A DNA stretch of 64,000 nucleotides from Gordionus sp. m RMFG-2023 (taxonomy: Eukaryota; Nematomorpha; Gordioida; Chordodea; Parachordodidae). The position numbers and the translations under genes are program-made. The stretch's first letter is position 1. Each line of letters opens with the position of its first letter. Below are positions 55,181 to 64,000 of the stretch, one piece after another. The notes under the pieces are model-generated. The model searched no databases. It had not been told where the DNA came from and saw only the letters and a program-made list of their open reading frames with translations. Where the stretch lies: positions 23,847,366 to 23,911,365 of the forward strand of contig NC_088777.1 in NCBI RefSeq assembly GCF_954871325.1, read 5' to 3'.

Positions 55181-57240
55181 TATAAAATACAATATATATT
55201 ATAATTAATACATGGATTAATGTTTCAAATAAGGATAATTTCGATTTTATAGATTCGTCTGAAATTGTCAAGGTATAATATAAAGTCATAGTGGAGAGGT
55301 GAACGACTTATACTAGTAAATATTTTGGGTTAATAGGTGAAGAATTGGTAAAAATAAATATAATAAGGAAATTTAACCTTATGTATAATAAATAATATAT
55401 TATGGCTATATATTCAAATTAAATGTTTATTTTTGGAAATTTTTATTATAAATGTTTAAATGTTCACAAATTAAACAATTTAAATATATTTTATAATATA
55501 TACCATAAATATACCAAAATGGATTATTTGAAATGTTTTTAGTTATATAAACTACGTATATGTATAAATGATTAAACTAATAATTCATGAAATATACCCT
55601 AATTCTATACAAAGGGTGTAAGTTGGATTTATTAAATCCACATATTTATAAATTAAGCTATAATTAAGATGAATATGTCAAAATTCTATCGGGAAATATA
55701 TATTAAAAATTAGGATATTTCAACCGTACGATTCGATAAATACCATGGACGATAAAAAATATCAAATGTCGATACAATTCTGTTGCATAATATAATTTAA
55801 TATCATAATATACAAAGTTAATTGAAGCTTTAAACTATGACTATTTACATATACAAAAACATTCACTAAATAATATATTATTTTATTTCTACATTCGAAG
55901 CCTCAAACCATCAATTGATTTACCTTAAATTGATTTACTAGATATATATATATTTGAAGTTTTTGACTTTCTATGAACGCGATAATTTTACTTGTTAATA
56001 AAAATTACTTTTTTAACGACTTGATATATATATATATTTGCGTTTTATTTAAATAACTAATAAAAGAATAAATTTAATCGCATTTTTATTATTATTTGGA
56101 GATATCTTTATTATTAATTCTAAAGCAAACGAAACCAGACTTACATATTCTTATCCTATTACTTATTCGTTTTAGCGCAACCAGACTTACATATTCTTAT
56201 TCTACTACCGATTCTTTTTAGCGCAATTATTCTTTATTTGCGTCAAATTCAAAAGAACCATTCGATAAATACTCTAGCTGGATCAATGCCAGAAATACGA
56301 TAATTGTATGAAGCTGAAGATCGATAAATTACATCATAGGAACTAAGAAGATATAGACATTGGGCTTATTTAGAAAAAAATAAAATGAATAAATATAAAA
56401 AATGTTTATATTTATTAATTTTAATTAGGGGATTTTTATAGATAAAAAGTTTTACTTATCACTTTCTGTTTAACATACTAAAAGTCAAATATTAATTTTA
56501 AAATTTTATTTATGTGTGATTTAAATAAAAGTTGTGAACTATGAAAATTCGTATATTTTATTACGATTAAAAATTTGCGAGGATAATAAGGACTGTTACA
56601 TTTTTGAAGGACTTTAACATTCTAAATTTGTTAATCAATTAAATATGCTCAATTTCTTATAATTTCTCAAAATAAAATACTATAAGTTTTTATCAATGAA
56701 ATTATTTCATTTTTAAAACTTTTTTTAAATTTTATATAAAACCTAGGGCACATGTAGGGAAAACCCATTATACCATCGCCCTGCACTAGTCTGCAATATG
56801 TAAAATCCTAAATTATTTATAGTTATAACTTATAATTTAAATTATATATAATATAATATTTTTGTTTTATATTATATATAATGTAATCAATAATCGATTA
56901 ATACGAATATATATAAAAAACTAAGATTTCTACTAGGTTATTAAAAATTTCACGTCAAATTTATTAGCGACCACTTGAGTTCAAATATTTTTATATATTT
57001 CTTAGCTTCAAATACTTTCACGGTAATTTCAAATTTTTAGCCTATCAGAAAAACCCATGAGAATTACATGTAACAGTATTTTTAAATTACATGCACAATT
57101 ATATCCATAAACTATACCCTATTAGCTTGACTTAATTTAATTATTGAAAATTTATGCCTCCTTTATAGATTTATTTTTTAAGATGTTTTATAATGTAATT
57201 ATTAACTAAATAATATAGTTTGCTAACCATAACATAAAAT
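55181..57240. other. AT-rich DNA with one direct duplication
   Basis: No gene seen. A segment of about 48 bp with AACCAGACTTACATATTCTTA and TTTTAGCGCA occurs twice in tandem at 56131-56227. Confidence 0.5.
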
Positions 57241-57880
57241 ATGTTTATGTTTAAGAATGTCGCTCCAGGAGCGCCGCTACATTTGGCGGGAGCGTCACTA
57301 TTTTTTAAAACTCGGAATCGGAAGCCAGCTCTTTTTTGGGATGGCTCCTCCGCTCCTCCGCTTCTCTAATTTTATTATATAAATTGTTTAGAAAAAATAA
57401 TCTTAACTAATATATTTGTTGAATAAAATAAAAATAATATATATTTAATTAAATTCATGAAACTATTTAATTATATTTTTTTGTTAATCCTAGTTGTTAT
57501 TTAAAATTACTTGTGCCATTTTTTAAACTCAAATAATAAGACATATAAACCATTGAAAACGTTATTAACAGATACAAAAGATAATAAAATGCATGAAATA
57601 AAGCCATTTTCATCCTAGAAGAAATATTTTTCTTCCAAAAGAGGTGGAATGTTAGAGGATAAAAGCTTTGAAATTGACAAAGATCTTCAACTTGTGGATA
57701 TCAATGAAATCTTGATTAGAAGAGCAGAATGTTATGATTTCTACCACAACATTTACGTTGGTGCCTACCACAATATCAATCAATAAAAGCTTAAGAAAGT
57801 AGAAGATTTATAATTATATCCCAATGCTCATTCTAAGGAATAAACAAAATATTGCTAATATAATTTACAAATTGGAAAGG
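57241..57880. other. AT-rich DNA with a CTCC/GGAGC-rich patch
   Basis: GTCGCTCCAGGAGCGCCGCT to GGCTCCTCCGCTCCTCCGCT at 57258-57365 looks like hAT-type subterminal repeats at the left edge of the hAT scrap that follows; no partner end found. Confidence 0.4.
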
Positions 57881-58080
57881 ACTTATACCTTTAAACTCTT
57901 AGGAATGAAAATTTATTAAAGATTATAGTCAAGTAATATTATGGAGCCTTTGGCAAAAATCTTGAAGATCCTTGAAAATGATCTTCATATGAATATGGGT
58001 ATTATTTCTAGCAATTTAAATTCAAATTATTTTTGTCAATCACTTGTAGAATCTCTTATATGCCACATAATCGCATTTTT
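57881..58080 (+). pseudogene. Small hAT (ZBED-type) transposase fragment
   Basis: NENLLKII-type stretch then, after a shift, MEPLAKILKILENDLHMNMGIISSNL. This resembles the EYxxVMxPLAxALDxLQxE...YxGxxLPxL block before the hATC region of ZBED-like hATs. No other block nearby could be aligned, so the call is tentative. Confidence 0.4.
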
Positions 58081-58680
58081 AACCGTTTATCAGGGATTCG
58101 AACAAAGAATATCAGTTCGGTTTAGGCTAAAGGTTCAGGTTTGGTTTGTTAAAGATAAAAATACCGATTCGGTTCGAACCTCTAAAAACCGGTTTGAACA
58201 CTTTTGTATACAGACCTACATTCAAATTATATGTTTTATTATGATATTTTGATTTCATTGAGTTCTAGAGGGTGGTTTCTTTTCTAGTGACGCGCAAGAT
58301 TTGCTCTGTTGTACCCCTTAATAGTTGTGTCACAAAATTTTGATGTGTCATATATAATACTATATGTAAATAATTGATATATTGGATTCAATTTTTATCT
58401 CTAGGCATTATAAGCTTAAAAATACCTGGCCGATTTCGGCCCGTTAAGATTTTCACAAGTTATCCGGCAAGTTATTTGCCCGGCCTATCTAAGCACAATA
58501 ATTTCTTTCACTAATTTCATGGCCCGGCATAATTTTCCAAAAAAACTTTGCCCGGCCCGGTAAAATTTTATGAAAATCTTCGACATGATATTTTTAAACA
58601 ATATCTGGCGATTACATTTTAAATGTCTTTATCTATATCTAATTTTTACCTAATGTTAATAAAAGCTCTTATATCTCTAT
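58081..58680. other. Repeat-derived DNA, no gene
   Basis: GGTTCGGT/GGTTCGAACC motifs at 58085-58205 and GGCCCGGC motifs at 58425-58565. The latter are like the modules at 6378 and 50750 but without clear ends. Confidence 0.45.
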
Positions 58681-58682
58681 TT

Positions 58683-58868
58683 CAGTAGCGTCACTAGCCT
58701 TTACAATCTGAGGGGGCTCAAAAAATATTTTTTCAACATTTTATTTAAGTTAACATTTTCAAAATAATTTCTTTTTTTCTCTAACATTTTAAGTTTCAAT
58801 ATTTTCAGGGGCTCTTCAAATTTTTCAAGGAGTTGGAGCCCCTATCCCCCCCTCCCTAGTGACTTTAT
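58683..58868. repeat. Short MITE, about 186 bp
   Basis: Left CAGTAGCGTCACTAGCCTTT, right CCCTCCCTAGTGACTTTATG, with GGGGGCTC and GAGCCCC inside. A related stretch lies at 2985-3065 (CGTCACTAAGGG ... GGGGCTCGAGCCCCC). Confidence 0.55.
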
Positions 58869-59328
58869 GTTCTACTTTACAACTACTTATATTTATGATA
58901 AATCAATTGTTTTTCTGTATTATAAGTCTGCAATGAGTTGGTTCTTAGCCAGCCCCTCCATATTCGACCATACTTTTTCTAAAATATTTTCAACAAAATA
59001 CTAAGAAATAAGCATGGAATTTATTTACAAATATTATTAATCAAAAATTAGCTTTCAAATTCAAAAAATATATCAAAATTTTGATGTCCGGGCTCTTAAA
59101 ATTAACCCTATTTTTTAATCTGACAATTTTTCAGAAACATAAAATATACGTTAATATGATTCTAAATTATATTTATAAAGTTAATGTGCTGAGAGAGGTT
59201 TGGTCATAGAATGATTGGTCCTATTAATTATTGCATATTTATTTTTTATTTTGATTAAAACAAATGGAAATAATTTCAATGAATATTTATTTATTAATCT
59301 AAAATATTAATTTTTTTAATATAATATA
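58869..59328. other. AT-rich DNA, nothing recognised
   Basis: No coding or repeat signal before the foldback target site. Confidence 0.5.
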
Positions 59329-59337
59329 CTTTAAATA

Positions 59338-61533
59338 GGGTATGACTAAATACTGAATTGCTAAAATGATTTGCTAAAATGAAATAATGAAAATTTTTAA
59401 AACTTTTTTTAAAATATACTTAAATTATTTTTTTATTAAATGAAGGATACTGATTAAATATCATATATTGAGTTAATATTATTATAAAAGAATTATTTTC
59501 ATAACTTATTAAAACATAAATAAATTTTTTTCAATTTTAAAAATTAACAAATATATATCCGTAAGAGGGCGTTATATGCGTAAATATGTAAGCATCATTT
59601 TAGGAAACCGGAATAATGATTGGATAGCGCTTTTTTTATATTTGGGTATATATACATATGAAAAACCTAAAAATTAAAAAAAAATTTAGATTTCTTTGAT
59701 GTTTAATTTATGAGTAGGTTTAGAATAGTAAAATAATGGAAATTTTCTAAGGTAAATATTGCTGGCGTTATTTATCAAAATCTCTAAATTTTTGTTTTAA
59801 ATGTGTATTTACGTACTAAGCATTATCCTAAAAAATTTTTGAAAATAATTTGATTTGACCGATTGCCGAGCTTAAAACCGACCACTTACTAAATATTCGA
59901 TTGACCAAATTTACTAGTAATATAATTTGAAAAATGTTGATTTTCGTTTTATATGTCTATAAATACGTGTAAAACATAATTCTAAAAAATATTTTAAAAA
60001 TATCGTGATTTGACGGATAACCGACTCGTAGCCCACTCAATGACTAAATAATGAATTGCTGGCGTTTTAAATCAAAATATATTAATTTTTGTTTTATATG
60101 TGTATATTTACGTACTAAGCATTATCCTAAAAAATTTTTTGAAAATAATTTGATTTGACCGATTGCCGAGCTTAAAACCCACCACTTACTAAATATTCGA
60201 TTGACCAAATTTACTAGTAATATAATTTAAAAATGTTGATTTTCGTTTTATATATCTATATATACGTATAAAACATAATCCCCAAAAATATTTTTAAAAT
60301 ATCGCTGGTTTTAAGCTCGGCAATCGGTCAAATCAAATTATTTAAAAAAAATTTTTTTAGGATAATGCTTAGTACGTAAATATACACATATTAAACAAAA
60401 ATTAAGATATTTTGATTTAAAACGCCCGCAATTCAGTATTTAGTCATTGGGTCAATTACGAGTCGGTTATCCGCCAAATAGCGATATTTTAAAAATATTT
60501 TTTGGGATTATGTTTTATACGTATTTATAGATATATTAAACGAAAATCAACATTTTTCAAATTATATTACTAGTAAATTTGGTCAATCGAATATTTAGTA
60601 AGTGGTCGGTTTTAAGCTCGGCAATCGGTCAAATCAAATTATTTAAAAAAATTTTTTTTAGGATAATGCTTAGTACGTAAATATACACATATAAAACAAA
60701 AATTAAGATATTTTGATTTAAAACGCCAGCAATTCAGTATTTCGTCATTGGGTCGGTTACGAGTCGGTTATCCGCCAAATAGCGATATTTTAAAAATATT
60801 TTTTGGGATTATGTTTTATACGTATTTATAGATATATTAAACTAAAATCAACATTTTTCAAATTATATTACTAGTAAATTTGGTCAATCGAATATTTAGT
60901 AAGTGGTCGGTTTTAAGCTCGGCAATCGGTCAAATCAAATTATTTTTAAAAAATTTTTTTAGGATAATGCTTAGTACGTAAATATACACATATAAAACAA
61001 AAATTAAGAGATTTTGATAAATAACGCCAGCAATATTTATCTTAGAAAATTTCCATTATTTTACTATTCTAAACCTACTCATAAATTAAACATCAAAGAA
61101 ACCTAAATTTTTTTTTTAATTTTTAGGTTTTTCATATGTATATATACCCAAATATAAAAAAAGCGCTATCCAATCATCATTCTGGTTTCCTAAAATGATA
61201 CTTACATATTTACGCATATAACGCCCTCTTACGGATATATATTTGTTAATTTTTAAATTGAAAAAAATTTATTTATGTTTTAATAAGCTATGAAAATATT
61301 TTTTTTATAATAATATTAACTCAAAATAAAATTATATATTATATGATATTTAATCAGTATCCTTCATTTAATAAAAAAATAATTTAAGTATATTTTAAAA
61401 AAAGTTTTAAAAATTTTCATTAAATAAAATATACCTAATAATATTTTGATTGATTTATGATCGATTATGATTAATTGCTTTTAGCAATTCATTTTATCAA
61501 ATCATTTTAGCAATTCAGTATTTAGTCATGCCG
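59338..61533. mobile_element. MULE-like foldback element with 9-bp TSD
   Basis: Ends GGGTATGACTAAATACTGAA and TTCAGTATTTAGTCATGCCG are inverted; flanks carry an exact 9-bp repeat CTTTAAATA (59329-59337; 61534-61542). Nearly the whole element is one inverted repeat of about 1 kb per arm with its centre near 60306. The inner part of each arm is built of about-300-bp units (two on the left from 59758, about three on the right). Nine-base TSDs and very long inverted repeats are typical of Mutator-like elements. No transposase inside. Confidence 0.85.
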
Positions 61534-61542
61534 CTTTAAATA

Positions 61543-62678
61543 TACTTTATATTTTTTTACAAAAATTCCTAAAATTTTTTCAATCTCTAAATACAATTTT
61601 AACTAGCGTAGTTTTTGTGTATTGTGATATTATCAATAAATTAATATACTTAAAATCCTCTATTATAGTATTATTACAATACCAAAAATTTTTTTTTTTA
61701 GATCCTCATTTCTCTGGTGGGCCAACTATAACCTATTGTTGGACCAACGTACCCAGAGCATGGCAAGATTAAGCCAAAAAATATTTTTCCCAAAATTTTC
61801 TAAAAAAGTATAGTTTCTGTATAATATATATTAACTATTTTAAATATCCTATATTTTGAGGATTGAAAAGATGTTTTGTTTATATTAGTTTAATATTATT
61901 TAATTTATTAAGGTTTGAACGAAAAGTGTCCAAACCCACCATGGCTCTCGTCTATAATTCAATATTTTTCGAAAAAATAATATTTTTATAAAAAAGTGAA
62001 AATTCCAAATTATTTTCTTAAAAATATAATAGAGCCAATAAACTACAATAAGTGGACCTAAAGATCTCCAATAAAAATTATGGGGAAATCCCCATTTAAT
62101 AATGTTTTCACTCTCCCCCTTAGCAAAATCCTGGTTATGCCATTAAAATAAACGCCAATCTTTTAGAATTTATTTAAATATATATTGTTTTAAATGAGTG
62201 TATTAATTTTTAAAAGGGGGTGCTGCACTACCCAAAGTACTTAGCTAACGACGTGCGCTAATTAGCCTCCCTTTTCACGGCTAGGGATAATTAGTAGCAG
62301 ATATTTTTTTTCTAACTAGTACAATTTTGTACTTTCACTTAAAAAATTAAATATTAGAGATCTAATCTAAATAATTGACTTTCATTATATTAAGTATTTT
62401 GATTTGATTTAGTAAACAAAATAATTATTAATATTTATTAATACAAAATATATTATTAGTAAATTACAATCGATGAGATGATTTAGTCTTTTATATTTAT
62501 GAGAAATAGGCATAAATACAGCAATCTTATTTTCTAGTTGTTCTTCTCTCAAGAGAGACTTGGTCGATGTATTCATTATCGAGCTGAGTAGTCTGAGCAT
62601 ATCGCAAGCATAAGATCTTCATTTATGGGGGTTCGTTCATTGATAATATAAATCTGAGTTAATTACTCTTTATTTTGT
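61543..62678. other. AT-rich DNA with decayed element ends, no gene
   Basis: A C-rich end (CTCCCCCTTAGCAAAATCC then TGGTTATGCCATTA, 62111-62144) resembles the inverse of the P-element end and may be a relic of a related element. A GC-richer patch at 62218-62295 is unexplained. A minus-strand frame at 62409-62600 has no motif. Confidence 0.45.
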
Positions 62679-62942
62679 TTAAAGCCAACCGACATAGGCA
62701 TCAACCCTTGTGGGATCATGTGACCTAGCAGAGATCCGAGGCCCCAACTCTTTAAAAATAGTTAGGGCGTGAGAGCCGAACGATATTAAAGTCATGGCGA
62801 TTATGGGTAGGAATATAAAGTTGGTAGGTAGTGATGGCGAATATTTAACGAGTTTATTTGACTCAGAGTCTATGAGAGCATCCCTATTTATATTGAAAGG
62901 GGCAAGAGGATCAATACACGAGAAATCCCAGGTTTTGTGTTA
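62679..62942 (-). pseudogene. Second non-LTR retrotransposon remnant (extreme 3' end)
   Basis: An open minus-strand stretch of about 87 codons ending at TAA (62679-62681). It reads KTWDFSCIDPLAP, SNKLVKYSPSLPTNFIFLP and SFGSHALTIFKELGPRI, which follows the C-terminal part of the 417-1612 remnant (LAWDYTCIDRFAP; STGSFGNHALTFFKTLGKKI). The W-D of the restriction-like nuclease region is kept; upstream parts are absent. The two copies differ at many positions, so they are old or from different subfamilies. Confidence 0.7.
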
Positions 62943-64000
62943 AATATATTAATTTAAATCACTATTTTATTTTAAAAAATAGAGGAAATTAATTTTTTTT
63001 TATTAGCCATCCATAAATATCTAATAATATAATTAAATCCTAATATAATTAGTAACCACTATTTTACCACCTTTCAAAAGTGACTTTTAACAACATTAAT
63101 ATTTTCACATTTATAAATAAAATTATATACGATATGAAAATGAAATATTTAAAAAAACAAATAAGAATTTTTAATTTTAAATGATAACATACATGGTTTA
63201 AAAATAATGGTGAATTCCATATCAAATCAACCAAGGTTTCAATCCGACCTCTTTAAATTTTTCTTAAATATTGCATACTGATAATATATACTATAACTAA
63301 GAAAAAAATAAAATTTTACCTTCCAACACTGTTTACCCGCTAAGATATGGGCGTTTAAAGCGCAGAAAAATGGTACATTTTTGACAAAATGTACCTCATT
63401 AATTTTCAAATATCTCGATAAATGTTAGAGAAATAATTTAAATTTTATTATGTAGCTTAATAAGAGTTCTTTAATATGACATAAAAATAAATATAATAGA
63501 AATCTGATTAATATCGGAAACCGGATGTATAAAACCGAAAATGGCCATAGAAAAAAAAGGTATTTTTTTCAAAATATTTTTCCTGGAGATAGATATCACA
63601 CTGCTTTATATTTGTACAAAATCTTAGACTGGGATGAACATGGGTTTAGGAGTTATGACTCTTTATATTACTAGAATTGATCAAATTTAGCAAAAATATT
63701 ATCATATTTAAATTTAATGAGTAGTTACAAAAAAATGTTTATTTAAATATTATGTCTAAATGATAGGCCCTTATTTTTTTAATATTTTTATAAATTTTTG
63801 TGAGGTGGCTAGGATAATGGGCTTTATTTAACACTTTAATTAAAATTTTTTCTCGAAATTATTTGACAAAATAATTCTACATAAATTTATAACTTTATTT
63901 GCCTCAAATTGTATAATTAAATATAATACAATCAAAAATTTATATTTAAAATATATAATATATTCATAAAATTTGAATAAATTTTGACTTTTGTTTTCGC
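62943..64000. other. Unassigned AT-rich DNA
   Basis: No gene. The stretch 63190-63640 is less simple than its surroundings (GTGAATTCCATATCAAATC, CGCTAAGATATGGGCG, GTACATTTTTGACAAAATG) and may be a degraded element of a type I do not recognise. Confidence 0.45.

Overview
The window is a very AT-rich stretch of eukaryotic nuclear DNA in which I recognise no ordinary host gene. Every protein-level signal belongs to a transposable element, and most elements are nested or broken. The mix points to an invertebrate metazoan: a P element with a THAP finger, piggyBac, several hAT groups (BED-, DUF659- and TTF-type), a MULE, two Ty3/gypsy elements, a non-LTR element with a restriction-like endonuclease, and a tRNA-derived SINE. 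The species cannot be read from the sequence. Splice sites deduced inside the transposase genes give mostly very short introns (36-61 bp, plus one of 449 bp), suggesting a host with tiny introns.

Layout. 0.4-1.6 kb: minus-strand 3' end of a non-LTR retrotransposon; a second remnant of similar type lies at 62.7-62.9 kb. 2.5-5.2 kb: decayed piggyBac. 5.3-7.2 kb: hAT copy with 8-bp target-site duplication (TSD). 9.0-18.8 kb: minus-strand Ty3/gypsy element cut open twice, by an internally deleted hobo-like hAT (10615-12735) and by a 3.4-kb foldback element (13383-16790); its ends carry a palindromic LTR and a second, inverted gypsy 3' end. 19.6-28.96 kb: SINE, DUF659-type hAT remnant, MITEs, minisatellites, hAT and MULE remnants. 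28973-35492: a 6.5-kb P element with termini, TSD and an eight-exon THAP9-like transposase gene, inserted in an older hAT. 35.7-37.5 kb: another degraded hAT. 39.2-43.0 kb: DUF659 hAT split by a second hAT (39637-42236) whose transposase halves face each other. 44909-46693: TTF-type hAT. 48468-54058: a gypsy element with 5-bp TSD, a 3' LTR and a large deletion fusing reverse transcriptase to the integrase tail, itself interrupted by a second copy of the 5.3-kb hAT. 54-64 kb: MITEs, a hAT scrap, and a 2.2-kb MULE-like foldback with 9-bp TSD (59338-61533).

The least decayed coding units are the P-element transposase gene (four visible lesions) and a 207-aa open hAT product (BED finger plus dimerisation domain, no catalytic core). 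Several insertions can be undone on paper to the base, because the host reading frame resumes across the duplicated target, so the relative order of insertion is readable.
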